A program made the translations under genes and the position numbers. DNA of 64,000 nt. Origin: Leptospira bouyouniensis. Its GTDB lineage: Bacteria > Spirochaetota > Leptospiria > Leptospirales > Leptospiraceae. Shown here in pieces: positions 45,466 to 54,591 of this stretch. The notes under the pieces are model-generated. The model ran no database searches. It saw only the letters and a program-made list of their open reading frames with translations, and had not been told where the DNA came from. Within the stretch, counting starts at the first letter, position 1. Every line of letters starts with the position of its first letter. Location of the stretch: positions 17,310-81,309 of the forward strand of contig NZ_RQFT01000009.1 of the NCBI RefSeq assembly GCF_004769525.1, written 5' to 3'.

Positions 45466-46032
45466 TCAGTCTTCCAATGTTTTTAAACCATTGAACTCAA
45501 TAATTTTCATAGTCAATTTTATGTTACTTCCAATTTCATAGCTGTAGATGAAGTAATTCACTGGTGGGATTTGAAAAATTGCATTTATTTCGTATTTTTT
45601 ATTGCGCAATGATTCTTCTTCGATTTTTTCCACTATAGTGGGATGGGTTAGCTGTTTTTTATCGCAGTTAATGGATGCTTGGCTACAAATTGAAACTTCC
45701 CCTATTCCGGAAAAAATTTTTCTATCTCCATACTCTTTAAATGTTTCTACGTTTAGGTCTAAGCACGAAAGTCCAAATCTTTTGTTATCAAATTCTCCAC
45801 CTGTTATTTTCATGAAATCATTTGGGATTATTTGTGTCCCAACAGTTAACATAGCTTTCAATTTGTTTTGGACAATCTTTTCTAACTTTTTTGATTTAAT
45901 TGATTGCCCATTGTCTCTAAGTTCACCTGCCTCCTTCCCTTTCGCCATCACTTCGCAGAACGCTTTGTTATCGAGGGTTTTGGAGAAGAGGGAGGAAGTA
46001 AGGAAAATGCTTAGTAAAATAAATCTAGTCAT
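45466..46032 (-). CDS. Secreted hypothetical protein
   Basis: A 188-aa protein with a signal peptide (RFILLSIFLTSSLFSKT) and four later cysteines that could form disulphides. It is convergent with the tape measure gene and begins cargo island 2. No family recognised. Confidence 0.55.
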   Translation of the reverse strand: MTRFILLSIFLTSSLFSKTLDNKAFCEVMAKGKEAGELRDNGQSIKSKKLEKIVQNKLKAMLTVGTQIIPNDFMKITGGEFDNKRFGLSCLDLNVETFKEYGDRKIFSGIGEVSICSQASINCDKKQLTHPTIVEKIEEESLRNKKYEINAIFQIPPVNYFIYSYEIGSNIKLTMKIIEFNGLKTLED

Positions 46033-46063
46033 GGTTAGATTATTGGAAAACCAGCGAGAAGGG

Positions 46064-46798
46064 TCAATCCCATTCTAAGGTAGAGTACCAGCTTTCTAGT
46101 TCCTCTTTGGTTTCTATTGGATGTTTTTTCCCGAATTTACGATGGATTGCGTAATGATAAGGATCTAAGATTCCAGCAGATTGAACTTCACAATTCACGC
46201 CGGGGGCAAACTGATATTTCTTTACTGTTTGATTCCATCCTTTCCCAATCCAAATAACTGGTATGAGATTCCCTTTCGTCCCTCGAAATGCGAAATCTTC
46301 ATTATTGTAATACTTACTTTCCTGATATTCTTTCTTTGTTTTAAAAACTAAACATTTTTTAGTTTCAAAATCAGTGGTTTGTAAAATTGCATAATCACGA
46401 CCTCTTTTACTAAATCTCGTAACTTGGCTAAATAAAGTGCAAAATGTATACAACCATTTCCAATCAAAGTGGTGGCGGTTTTTAAGAAGATTAAATTGTG
46501 AATATAGCCATTTCGCAACTTCTGTTTCGATTTGATCCCGATGGTGATATCTGAAAAAGTTAATCTCTACATATTTAATTTTATGAAGAATTCTAGCAAA
46601 AAAACCCTCTGGTTCATCAATAAAGAGCGATTCTATATTTGTGCCAAGTTTTGGGATTGGATGAAAATATCTTGGTTTTTGTAGTTTCTTTCGATATGAT
46701 ATAGGAACGATTTGTTCAAATCGATTTGCAATGTTATCGAAATCATTCAGTATTATTTTTTGTGACAAGAAAGCGCACTTCCTGAAGCGCCGTAGCAA
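46064..46798 (-). CDS. Protein sharing its C-terminal domain with the 52709 phage protein
   Basis: A 244-aa protein. The N-terminal ~140 residues are basic and helical with no recognised family. The C-terminal ~100 residues align with the whole of the 125-aa phage protein at 52709-53086, including KTKKEYQESKYYNNEDFAFR against KSQSDFENSSFYGGEDIVKG and the identical-type end KEELESWYSTLEWD. The start overlaps the next minus-strand gene by 46 bases; a later start is possible. It is either a cargo paralogue or a fusion that picked up a phage domain. Confidence 0.55.
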   Translation of the reverse strand: MLRRFRKCAFLSQKIILNDFDNIANRFEQIVPISYRKKLQKPRYFHPIPKLGTNIESLFIDEPEGFFARILHKIKYVEINFFRYHHRDQIETEVAKWLYSQFNLLKNRHHFDWKWLYTFCTLFSQVTRFSKRGRDYAILQTTDFETKKCLVFKTKKEYQESKYYNNEDFAFRGTKGNLIPVIWIGKGWNQTVKKYQFAPGVNCEVQSAGILDPYHYAIHRKFGKKHPIETKEELESWYSTLEWD

Positions 46799-47031
46799 AT
46801 TGAAGTGGAATTCTCACATCGAACTACCCCACCCATTGCGAGCATCCCACCTTCACTCTTTGGATTGGTCAATTCTGAAAGCATTTTAACTATAGGTGAG
46901 TCATCACCTGCAATAATTCTAATTTGCTTGCAGACCAAGTCATGCCCGGCGGCCTCATTCGGTTTTTCGTCTTTACTGAAAATGGAAGATGTAACTGATA
47001 AAAAGAAAAGAATGAATAGAAAATTTTTCAT
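46753..47031 (-). CDS. Small secreted cysteine-containing protein
   Basis: A 92-aa protein with a clear signal peptide (KNFLFILFFLSVTSSIFS) and four cysteines in the mature part. A promoter with almost no leader is visible upstream (minus strand): TTGACT at 47065-47060, 17-bp spacer, TAAGTT at 47042-47037, ATG 47031. Function unknown. Confidence 0.55.
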   Translation of the reverse strand: MKNFLFILFFLSVTSSIFSKDEKPNEAAGHDLVCKQIRIIAGDDSPIVKMLSELTNPKSEGGMLAMGGVVRCENSTSICYGASGSALSCHKK

Positions 47032-47036
47032 GAGCT

Positions 47037-47065
47037 AACTTAAGATTAGGCTAAAGTCTAGTCAA
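47037..47065 (-). promoter_or_regulatory. Ordinary promoter of the small secreted protein gene
   Basis: TTGACT, 17-bp spacer and TAAGTT, with the ATG five bases after the -10. It is a useful contrast: it has the same spacing and near-leaderless layout as the phage elements but a more normal -10. Confidence 0.5.
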
Positions 47066-47131
47066 GGCCATTAGATATGGCTATCACCCGAATCCAGGAC
47101 ATCTAAAATTTCCAAATTGCGCTTTTTATTT

Positions 47132-47161
47132 ACTTTACAAAATAAAGCAAATAAGTAAAGT
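47132..47161. promoter_or_regulatory. Probable MqsA operator palindrome
   Basis: ACTTTAC (47132-47138) and GTAAAGT (47155-47161) form a 7-bp inverted repeat with a 16-base spacer, ending six bases before the toxin start. MqsA antitoxins bind palindromes in their own promoter. Confidence 0.5.
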
Positions 47162-47167
47162 TTATAT

Positions 47168-47467
47168 GTGGCACCAACTTATTCATTGGAAAAAATAAAA
47201 AAGCTAATTCGAGAAAATAAATGCGGTATGACTGTAAGTGCCACTAAGGATGCTTTTGAGTATTTTACTTTGAATCAAGATGAAGCTATTGAAGAAGTTT
47301 TAGATTTAAAGAAGGAAAATTTTAAAAAAACAATGCCATCGAAACAAGTGGTAGGTTTATTTCAAGACGTATATAAAAAGAGTATTTCTGGAAAAGACGC
47401 ATATATTAAACTGCAGATTTCAAAGAAAGGAGATGCGGTTATTATTTCTTTTCATGATTACACTTAA
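47168..47467 (+). CDS. mqsR: MqsR-family toxin
   Basis: A 99-aa protein from GTG with the MqsR pattern along its length: YSLEKIKKLIRENKCGMTVS, SATKDAFEYFTL, then DLKKENFKKTMPSKQV, FQDVYKKS and DAYIKLQISKKGDAVIISFH. MqsR is a RelE-fold ribonuclease that cuts mRNA, mainly at GC-containing triplets. Gene order toxin-then-antitoxin with a 14-base gap is the typical mqsRA arrangement. On a phage-plasmid it should stabilise the replicon or act in defence. Confidence 0.85.
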   Translation: MAPTYSLEKIKKLIRENKCGMTVSATKDAFEYFTLNQDEAIEEVLDLKKENFKKTMPSKQVVGLFQDVYKKSISGKDAYIKLQISKKGDAVIISFHDYT

Positions 47468-47481
47468 GAGGAGTTAAAAAG

Positions 47482-47916
47482 ATGGCAAGGGATAAAGTTT
47501 GGGTTGATTGTCCAATTTGTGGTGAAGAAAAATCTATGGAATTTAGGAAAAACCAGGTTTTCAAAGTTTCGAATAAAGACATTGGAGAAATTAATGTTGG
47601 AGGATTATCTGGTTATTTTTGTAAATCCTGTTCAGAAGGTTTTTATGACATTAGTTCAAGGAATAAAATTAAATTTGCTATTTCAGAAGCAAAAGCAAAA
47701 GCATTATCAGAAATAGTGAAGGCTGCAGAAGTGGAAACTATTACGAGATTAGCTAAAGAATTACATACTTCAAAAACATATGCAATTCAAGCCATGCGAG
47801 AAGGAAAAGTTTCATCGGTTTTTGTTGCTGGGGAAATGCGTCCTTTTAAGAAGAGTATTGAGCAAGCGAAGGCATTATATTTAGCAAGAAAAAAGAAAAA
47901 ACTGGTAAACCATTAA
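47482..47916 (+). CDS. mqsA: MqsA-family antitoxin
   Basis: A 144-aa protein with an N-terminal zinc-binding YgiT-type domain (CPICG ... FCKSCSEGF, two CxxC pairs) that would block the toxin. The C-terminal helix-turn-helix segment is TITRLAKELHTSKTYAIQAM. It has a good Shine-Dalgarno (AGGAG) and follows mqsR. The C-terminal half is less like the classical XRE domain, so the operator specificity is probably its own. Confidence 0.8.
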   Translation: MARDKVWVDCPICGEEKSMEFRKNQVFKVSNKDIGEINVGGLSGYFCKSCSEGFYDISSRNKIKFAISEAKAKALSEIVKAAEVETITRLAKELHTSKTYAIQAMREGKVSSVFVAGEMRPFKKSIEQAKALYLARKKKKLVNH

Positions 47917-47943
47917 AATAAGGTTAACTCCAATATTACATTG

Positions 47944-48657
47944 CTAATTTGGTTTTTTTACCGCTTCTTCAAAACCAACGTCAATTATTTCGAAAAGCCT
48001 TTTTAAATGAGAGTCTGATTCGATGAAATTTCTGAAAGTATTTGGCTGTAATTCATTAGAATTATTTTCTTGAAAAAAAGTAATAAATTTCGCAGCATTC
48101 GCATCAGTTATTTTGCTGAAAGATTGAAAAAGAGCTTCTGTAAAGATTTCTTCCATCGGATAAATTACGGGGAACTTAGCGACATATTCTTTAGTAAATT
48201 TAAAGAATATAAAATGACCCAAAGGTGACGTATAAAAAAGTTTTTTACTCTGGTTTAATGAAGGATCATCAGCTTCTGTAAATAAATGAGGATTAGATTT
48301 ACACAAAACTCTTTCTTTATTTAAAAAATATAATTCGAATGAATATACTTTACTCGGAATTATGTTATTTTTATTTTCATACAATGCCCGGTATAGGAAA
48401 ACATAATGCCAATATTGATCGTATGCTTTCCCTAACTTGTCTGAAGTTTTTGAAAGGTCAACGTATGTATGAAAATCTGGAATCGATTTCTGTGTTTTAT
48501 ACGCCCATTCAGCAATTAGTTGTTTGTTTATTTTAGATCGTTCGCTTGCTAAAAGCTCTAGAGAATCTCTTAAACTTATTTTCGCCGTGTTGAGGAATTG
48601 ATCAACTTTAGTTCTTGCCTCTTGATACTTATCCCAACTGTTGTTGCTAAATGCCAA
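47944..48657 (-). CDS. Hypothetical protein downstream of the MmeI-like gene
   Basis: A 237-aa helical protein without signal or recognised motifs (WDKYQEARTKVDQFLNTAKI, AANAAKF-like helices). It follows the 71-aa gene by two bases. It could be an accessory protein of the restriction-modification locus, or an independent small defence gene. Confidence 0.5.
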   Translation of the reverse strand: MAFSNNSWDKYQEARTKVDQFLNTAKISLRDSLELLASERSKINKQLIAEWAYKTQKSIPDFHTYVDLSKTSDKLGKAYDQYWHYVFLYRALYENKNNIIPSKVYSFELYFLNKERVLCKSNPHLFTEADDPSLNQSKKLFYTSPLGHFIFFKFTKEYVAKFPVIYPMEEIFTEALFQSFSKITDANAAKFITFFQENNSNELQPNTFRNFIESDSHLKRLFEIIDVGFEEAVKKPN

Positions 48658-48659
48658 AT

Positions 48660-48875
48660 TTAACCTTTGCTACCAATAATTAGATCCTCAAGCGGATTTT
48701 TTTCGGATAAGAAATCTTCAAATAGTTTATCTGATAGTTTATTTTCCTCAAGAACTATATATGGGTTGTAAAGTTCAGCATGATTTTCTTCTTCTTTACT
48801 TGCGGCTCTGATTCCTGACAAAATATCTGAATCATCTCCCATAATTAAGTTAATTTCTTCGATTGTCTTAGTCAT
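48660..48875 (-). CDS. Small acidic hypothetical protein
   Basis: A 71-aa acidic protein (TIEEINLIMGDDSDILSGIR), directly upstream of and coupled to the 237-aa gene. Size and charge resemble antitoxin- or DNA-mimic-like proteins, but no family is recognised. Confidence 0.5.
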   Translation of the reverse strand: MTKTIEEINLIMGDDSDILSGIRAASKEEENHAELYNPYIVLEENKLSDKLFEDFLSEKNPLEDLIIGSKG

Positions 48876-49118
48876 TTTCCTAATTTTCGATGCTCCTTAG
48901 CACCGCCTGAGCACAAAAAATCTGCTCTAATATAACTCGGTTTTTTCTTTTATTTAGACTCTCCGCTTATCGAACGGATATTAATCACCAAAAGGGGATT
49001 ACGACCACGTTTTCTAGCGTGTTTCCTCAATCGTCAATTTTTTTTAGTATCTGCATTGAAAAAATTCAATTTTCTTTCGAATATTAACTTTTTCACCTAA
49101 AAAGCATATTTTTCTGCC
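48876..49118. other. Gap between the MmeI-like gene and the two small genes
   Basis: 243 AT-rich bases. The palindrome GCCTTAGCTAAGGC (49116-49129) at the end of the MmeI-like gene may act as a terminator, so the two small genes probably have their own promoter here. No gene seen. Confidence 0.4.
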
Positions 49119-51899
49119 TTAGCTAAGGCTCCTTTTCTTTCCCGGTGCTTTAATTTGCGAAGTCAGCGTATTCACATATTTCTCGTACAGCTCAAAAAGG
49201 AACTCTACTCTCTCAGATTCAGACTGGAATGGCTTCGACCGGTAAGCCTTGTCCACGGCTTTATCCAGCTTGTTGTGAGCATCTCTAAGAACTTTTGGCA
49301 TGGTTAGTGGGTCGTAGAGATCAGCGAGTGAAGATTTAGGGAATTGAGCTCTTGCATCCAAAACCGATTGAGCAAGCAAATCGATTTCTTCCTTTTGTTT
49401 TTCGGTGGCATATTCTGGCCATGGGAAATTATTATAAACCAACGAATTAGAATATCTATAATCACTTTTAAGTCTACCTGCAATTCTTCTCATCCATGCA
49501 TTATGCATCAATGATGTAAGAACTCCAAAATGGTACAAATTTGCTCCCGGTAAAGCAGTACAACTATCATTGACAATATGGTCTGGTGTGAAAAATCCAA
49601 TGGGAAGATAAATTCGATTCTCTGAAGATGTTCGCGGAAATAGAAGGAAGTTTTGCTGAGGTTGTCTTGGCTCTGCAAATTGAGCTGGATAATTTCCCAT
49701 TTCTTTCGTTTTTCCTTTTGTGCTTGATAATCGAAATTCTTTGACTTTTTGTATTCGATCTAAAACCTTTGGCATATTTTTTAAATCTTTTGGTTCAGAT
49801 TCTGCAAGATAAAGAACATACCTATTTCTTCCGTTAATATACTCATCTCCGCTTAAAATTTTTCTGAAATATTTTTTGGCTCCAGGTTCGCTCTTTAAAA
49901 ATTCGTCCATTTCTTCTTCAGTGAAAAGATAATTTCCATCATCTACTATTTTATTCCCATAGACCATCTCTGGTACGTTGCATATAGGTTTGCGCCTTGA
50001 AAGAATTACTGTATCGCTTCCTTCTGTAAGATAAGAATTAATGTTTGTTACATCTTTCGTGAATGGCTCTGCATTAATATTTTCATAAATGTATAATTTT
50101 GGCTTATTAGTTTTAAATTTAGAAAACCCAATAATTACACAATGTACTGCTGCTTTACCCGGAGCCTCGTTGGACCATTTAAATGTTTGGTGAGCAAAGT
50201 TTATTTTTATGCGATTTGAAAATAACCAAGGCCAAAGTTCACCAGCTTGCTCGCCTTGAGTAATCGAATTTGTTGAAACGAAAGCGACCTTTATATCAAA
50301 ATTCGAAATATAATTTATAGTTTTGATATACCAACAAGATACATAATCTAACAAACCATATTTTATTCCTGTACCATAAAACACATGTTCCATGTCCTCT
50401 TTCTGATCATTCGATTGATTCGATTTACCTAAGAACGGAGGGTTCCCTAAAATAAAAGAAAGCTGGTTTGGATTAATTATATCCTCCCAATTCATTCTCA
50501 ATGCATTACCGATATGAATTTTTGGAGCTTTTTTTAGAGGAAGTCTTACGTAATAGCTTCCAAAAGCATTACTAGCTTCTCTATTCATAAGATGGTCCAT
50601 AATCCAAATTGCTGTTTTAGCAATTAGTGCAGGGAATTCTTCGATTTCAATTCCATAAAGTGAATCTACATCAAGCCCATTTAGCCATTCAATGGAAAGC
50701 TGCCTCATCCCTTGGTCTTCTTTTTTATTGAAAATAATTTCTAAAACTTTAATCTCTAATAATCTCAGCTCCCTATAACATAAAATCAAAAAATTTCCAC
50801 ACCCACAGGCTGGATCTAATATCTTTGTATTTCGAATTTTCTCCAGGAGAGATTCAAGCGCTTTGGTATTTTTCCTTTTCTTAGCATTTTCAAATTCTTC
50901 TATATATTCATCCAAAAAAAGACCATGAATAGTTTTCAAAATATTGTTTTCGCTTGTATAATGTGCTCCCAATTCTCTTCTTTCACCTTCTTCCAATACC
51001 GATTGGAATAGACTTCCGAAAATTGCCGGACTAACAACTGCCCAATTAAATTCAGATGTTTTTATTATAATGTCCCTCAATTTCTTATCAAATTGAGCAA
51101 AAGGAAGTCCTTCTTCAAATAGTTGTCCATTTATATATGGAAATTTTGAAAGATCTTCGTCTAAATTAGCCGGTCTTTTTTCAATCGGTGTATTTAGGAT
51201 TTGAAAAAATTGAGCAATCCAAAGTCCTAAATCACTACCATCTTCCTTTGTTTTTTCCTTGAGAAAGAATAAAAAATCGTCCTTACTTGCAAAAATTCCA
51301 GTATCATCAGCAAAAAAGCAAAACATCAACCTAACTAGCATTAGTTTTAATGGATGATCTTTAAAGCCATTGCGTTCTAACTCATTGTGAAGAACTTTCA
51401 TGAGATTTGCAGCTTTTATGTTGACTGGATCTTCATCTTTGTATTCCCGTTGTTCATATCCGAGTAAGAAATTAAATCGTTGAAGGTGATCTAGAAGATC
51501 TGTGATTTTAAATTCTATTGATTTTGTTTGGTCTGTTAAATTTACCAATCGAAGTCTTTCAAAATCGCAAACACAAATATAACTTGGAAGTTCTTCATCT
51601 GGTATGCCTCCGGTTAAACAGTAGTCTAATGCTTGTTTATATGCTTTATCTAAATCTTCGCCACGACTTTTCTGTTCTATCAGAATTGTTTTGGGCCAGA
51701 AATAGTCTATAAATCCCGTCGTTTGTTTTAAAGTTTTTGCTCTCTCTTCAAAGATCCCTACTGTCTTTGCATTTATCCCCCAAATATTAAAGAAATCTCT
51801 CCAGAATATTTGAGATTCCCCCTTTTCGTATTTGTCATCCTTATGGTCGTGAATAAATGAAATTGCTCTAGATTTGATTTCGTTAGGTGATAATGCCAT
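49119..51899 (-). CDS. MmeI-like type IIL restriction-modification enzyme
   Basis: A 926-aa single-chain enzyme, close to MmeI in length (919 aa). The N-terminal endonuclease has TGFIDYFWPKTILIEQKSRG with the D...ExK site (D65, E75, K77). The gamma-class adenine methyltransferase has motif I DPACGCGNF (362-370) and motif IV NPPF (486-489). The C-terminal ~300 residues are the target-recognition domain (SSENRIYLPIGFFTPDHIVN, RRIAGRLKSDYRYSNSLVYN). Such enzymes methylate one strand of their site and cut at a distance. It is phage-borne cargo, probably anti-phage defence. Confidence 0.85.
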   Translation of the reverse strand: MALSPNEIKSRAISFIHDHKDDKYEKGESQIFWRDFFNIWGINAKTVGIFEERAKTLKQTTGFIDYFWPKTILIEQKSRGEDLDKAYKQALDYCLTGGIPDEELPSYICVCDFERLRLVNLTDQTKSIEFKITDLLDHLQRFNFLLGYEQREYKDEDPVNIKAANLMKVLHNELERNGFKDHPLKLMLVRLMFCFFADDTGIFASKDDFLFFLKEKTKEDGSDLGLWIAQFFQILNTPIEKRPANLDEDLSKFPYINGQLFEEGLPFAQFDKKLRDIIIKTSEFNWAVVSPAIFGSLFQSVLEEGERRELGAHYTSENNILKTIHGLFLDEYIEEFENAKKRKNTKALESLLEKIRNTKILDPACGCGNFLILCYRELRLLEIKVLEIIFNKKEDQGMRQLSIEWLNGLDVDSLYGIEIEEFPALIAKTAIWIMDHLMNREASNAFGSYYVRLPLKKAPKIHIGNALRMNWEDIINPNQLSFILGNPPFLGKSNQSNDQKEDMEHVFYGTGIKYGLLDYVSCWYIKTINYISNFDIKVAFVSTNSITQGEQAGELWPWLFSNRIKINFAHQTFKWSNEAPGKAAVHCVIIGFSKFKTNKPKLYIYENINAEPFTKDVTNINSYLTEGSDTVILSRRKPICNVPEMVYGNKIVDDGNYLFTEEEMDEFLKSEPGAKKYFRKILSGDEYINGRNRYVLYLAESEPKDLKNMPKVLDRIQKVKEFRLSSTKGKTKEMGNYPAQFAEPRQPQQNFLLFPRTSSENRIYLPIGFFTPDHIVNDSCTALPGANLYHFGVLTSLMHNAWMRRIAGRLKSDYRYSNSLVYNNFPWPEYATEKQKEEIDLLAQSVLDARAQFPKSSLADLYDPLTMPKVLRDAHNKLDKAVDKAYRSKPFQSESERVEFLFELYEKYVNTLTSQIKAPGKKRSLS

Positions 51900-51982
51900 C
51901 GGTATGCAAAATTGAAATACAAGGAACTAATGAGTCAACCAATTTGGATAATGTAGAGGCTCTCTTGTTTGATTCTTTTCCG

Positions 51983-52022
51983 TTGACAAATTACAAAATC
52001 CACGAATTTGTCCCTTCTCATG
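51983..52022 (+). promoter_or_regulatory. Bipartite promoter-like element before the spike gene
   Basis: TTGACA at 51983 and TTTGTCCCTTCTCATG at 52007-52022. It has the same -35 as the terminase copy and the same ATTTGT at the -10 position. It restarts phage transcription after cargo island 2. Confidence 0.75.
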
Positions 52023-52709
52023 GCAGATTTCCCATCATTTGGAAGACAATTAAAAGTTGCTTTCGCTCCACCTGGACTTGCACAGCCAGGAATAATGAAT
52101 GGATTGGAACTCGGTGAAATTGATTCTCTTAGTGGTGGGCTGATGAAATACCGAGCCGACATTCGGCTTTTTAATGGCCAGATTCTAAAGAAAGTGCGCC
52201 TTCCGGGACCTTACATCGGACTTTTGGGGTTTCTATCTGGATTCAAATTTGGATATAGAGAAGGACAAATGGTGCTTGTTGGATTTCTCCAAAATCGTAG
52301 GGACAATCCGATAGTCATCCAAGTGTATCCTTTCGCAGCAGAGACAAAAGGAAAAAGTTCACTTCTCAAACATTCTACACAATTCGATTCTGAAGAAACA
52401 TCCGTCGGTCATGAATCTGGCCATCGAACAAAATGGGATAAAAATAAAGTTCTCTTTAAAGATAAATTAGATACTACCAGAGTCCAAATCGATCACACAA
52501 TCCCACCAATCCTAAACTCTCTGGAAAAAGCTGCACAAGGAGAAACTTTGAAATCAATCCTAGAAGAAATCTGTGATGAAATCACTAAACTCACAGTTCA
52601 GTGTACAGCTCCCGGGACATCGAGCTTAACGCCAGATAACGCTGCCAAGTTTCTTGTAATTAAGGGAAAATTGAACACAATCCTTTCCGAGGTTTTAAAA
52701 CACTACTAA
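52020..52709 (+). CDS. Baseplate assembly protein V-like (tail spike)
   Basis: A 229-aa protein with an OB-fold-like middle: VRLPGPYIGLLGFLSGFKFG, then YREGQMVLVGFLQNRRDNPI and VIQVYPF. This EGQxVLVGF...NPIVI pattern is typical of gpV-family spikes. The C-terminal part is helical. The protein would cap the tube and puncture the outer membrane. ATG 52020 chosen by the promoter element. Confidence 0.65.
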   Translation: MADFPSFGRQLKVAFAPPGLAQPGIMNGLELGEIDSLSGGLMKYRADIRLFNGQILKKVRLPGPYIGLLGFLSGFKFGYREGQMVLVGFLQNRRDNPIVIQVYPFAAETKGKSSLLKHSTQFDSEETSVGHESGHRTKWDKNKVLFKDKLDTTRVQIDHTIPPILNSLEKAAQGETLKSILEEICDEITKLTVQCTAPGTSSLTPDNAAKFLVIKGKLNTILSEVLKHY

Positions 52710-53086
52710 TGAATTTTTGGGAACACTTCGAGATAGACAAAGACCATTTACATGATACCAGTTTTTCGTTTGTGAAAGCTAAAACTAAAACTAGGCATTC
52801 ATGCGAATTTTGCTCAGCTCATTGGGGAACGGTAGTGAGACTTTTCAAAAGTCAAAGTGATTTTGAGAATTCAAGTTTCTATGGTGGTGAAGATATTGTA
52901 AAAGGAGATCCAAAAGCAAAAATCGCTGTGTGGCCAGGAAAAAATAACGTAGGTAGAGATAAAAACTCATATTGGTTATGCGCTCCTGTTCATCCACTTT
53001 GCGGCTGTGAAATTGAAGTTGAAGATACTATTCATGAATCAAAAGAGGATTTAGAAGACTGGTATTCAACTTTAGAATGGGACTAG
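52709..53086 (+). CDS. Small protein with HPLCGC motif
   Basis: A 125-aa protein overlapping the spike gene by one base. It has two cysteine groups (CEFCSAHW; APVHPLCGCEIEVED), the second resembling the HPxCRC motif at the C terminus of MuF-type proteins. A homologous domain forms the C-terminal part of the minus-strand protein at 46064-46798. Its 3' end overlaps the convergent hub gene by four bases. Confidence 0.55.
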   Translation: MNFWEHFEIDKDHLHDTSFSFVKAKTKTRHSCEFCSAHWGTVVRLFKSQSDFENSSFYGGEDIVKGDPKAKIAVWPGKNNVGRDKNSYWLCAPVHPLCGCEIEVEDTIHESKEDLEDWYSTLEWD

Positions 53087-54591
53087 TTTATTTCCCAATC
53101 CGCGTTTTCGATCCTTTTTCCCCATTTAACCATTGTTTCTTGAGTTGCCATTCCTGAACCAGGTCGCCAGGTTACTCGAACACCGGTCACATAAAAATTA
53201 GGATGATATTGTTTGATTTCTTTGTGTAGAGAATCGGAAAAGCCATCATCATCCGTAAGACGCATGATTTGTCCTTTGCACAATCCACGAAAATAAAATC
53301 CAGAAAAGGAACCCGTGAATATTCGTTCGCCTGTTCCAAATGTTTCGTATAATTTCTCTTGAATCTTGAGGAGGGACGCAATATTGCCTGTTTGTGAACC
53401 TGGCGCTTGCAGTTCCGGAGGCATCCCTACTCCATCCATTGTAATTTGCATCACTCTTTGTCCAAATTTAGCTAGTAAAGATGGATTATATGTAACTGGA
53501 TTTAAAGCAAGTCCGGTGATGGTATCTTGGATCCCGAGATTCACATGAACACCAGAGAAAATATCCTCTTGGGATTCGGTGAGGTCAAAACTGTTGAATT
53601 GCGATTCAGGGACCTCTGAAGAGATCCCCAAATAAGGTAGGAAGAAATCGTCTTCCAACTTATCAAATGGGGTTTTCCGAAAAACTAATTTAGCAAGCGG
53701 AAGATCTGGCGTATAGTCATCAGATCCTAATAGACCAAAGCCATTTGATTTTTTCTCAATTGGTGGAGTTGTTTCGCCAGCATAAAGAGCGCAATCTTGA
53801 TCGTAATGGAAGAAAAGTTCATATAGCGGTGATTTTGCGATTGAAGCCATTAGCGACCAGATCGAAAGAGAATTTCCGAAACTCTGATTGTTGATCCATT
53901 GAACTGTATGGATAAATCCTATTGTGTAAGACAGTTTATCGAATTTGTAACTAACGAGATCCCGAAATATTTCTCCTCCGTAATTCCCATTGGAAAGCAG
54001 TGTTTTAATTGCAGCATCCGAAAGTGATTCAATAATTCCGCTAGGCGTTTTAGATTCAGAAATCACTTCGGAAATTATATTTAGCGCCGCTTGGATTTTA
54101 GGAATTGGCAAATTGGAAACACTTTCAGCAGATTGTCCCGCGATATTGGGGCCAGAGTTGTCGAAATCTATAAATAAGGTTTGAGACTGGATACAGTCTT
54201 CCATCCCTCCCCCGGAAATCACATAGCTTTGCTCTCCAGATACATTACTTACGTGATTGGCTGTTTTAATTCTTCCAACAAACTTAGTTTTTTGTGATTC
54301 AGTAATTACTATGAGCTCACCAGTTCGCAAAACTTCGCGAATGCGAACTTTCCCAGCATAGGTAGTAATAATATTACCCGTTGCACCCTTTGCGAGAGTT
54401 AGAGTAAAGTTACTATTATCAACGGAATCTACATAAGTAAGAGAATCTATGTATTCTCCAGGAATTTCGATCGGAGAACGCATAGCAGCGATTTCCCCTG
54501 TAGAGAGCCTTCTTGATAACCTACTTACAATATTCGGCACAAACCCAAATAGAAAAACTTGAAAATCTGGTTTGATGGCATTAACTTTCAC
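53083..54591 (-). CDS. Baseplate hub-like tail protein
   Basis: A 502-aa beta-rich protein (EIPGEYIDSLTYVDSVDNSN, SYVISGGGMEDCIQSQTLFI, later DIFSGVHVNLGIQDTITGLA). It lies with a LysM protein among baseplate genes, where gpD/hub proteins usually are. It overlaps the LysM gene by four bases, and both are on the opposite strand to the rest of the tail module. Family assignment by position and style. Confidence 0.55.
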   Translation of the reverse strand: MKVNAIKPDFQVFLFGFVPNIVSRLSRRLSTGEIAAMRSPIEIPGEYIDSLTYVDSVDNSNFTLTLAKGATGNIITTYAGKVRIREVLRTGELIVITESQKTKFVGRIKTANHVSNVSGEQSYVISGGGMEDCIQSQTLFIDFDNSGPNIAGQSAESVSNLPIPKIQAALNIISEVISESKTPSGIIESLSDAAIKTLLSNGNYGGEIFRDLVSYKFDKLSYTIGFIHTVQWINNQSFGNSLSIWSLMASIAKSPLYELFFHYDQDCALYAGETTPPIEKKSNGFGLLGSDDYTPDLPLAKLVFRKTPFDKLEDDFFLPYLGISSEVPESQFNSFDLTESQEDIFSGVHVNLGIQDTITGLALNPVTYNPSLLAKFGQRVMQITMDGVGMPPELQAPGSQTGNIASLLKIQEKLYETFGTGERIFTGSFSGFYFRGLCKGQIMRLTDDDGFSDSLHKEIKQYHPNFYVTGVRVTWRPGSGMATQETMVKWGKRIENADWEIN

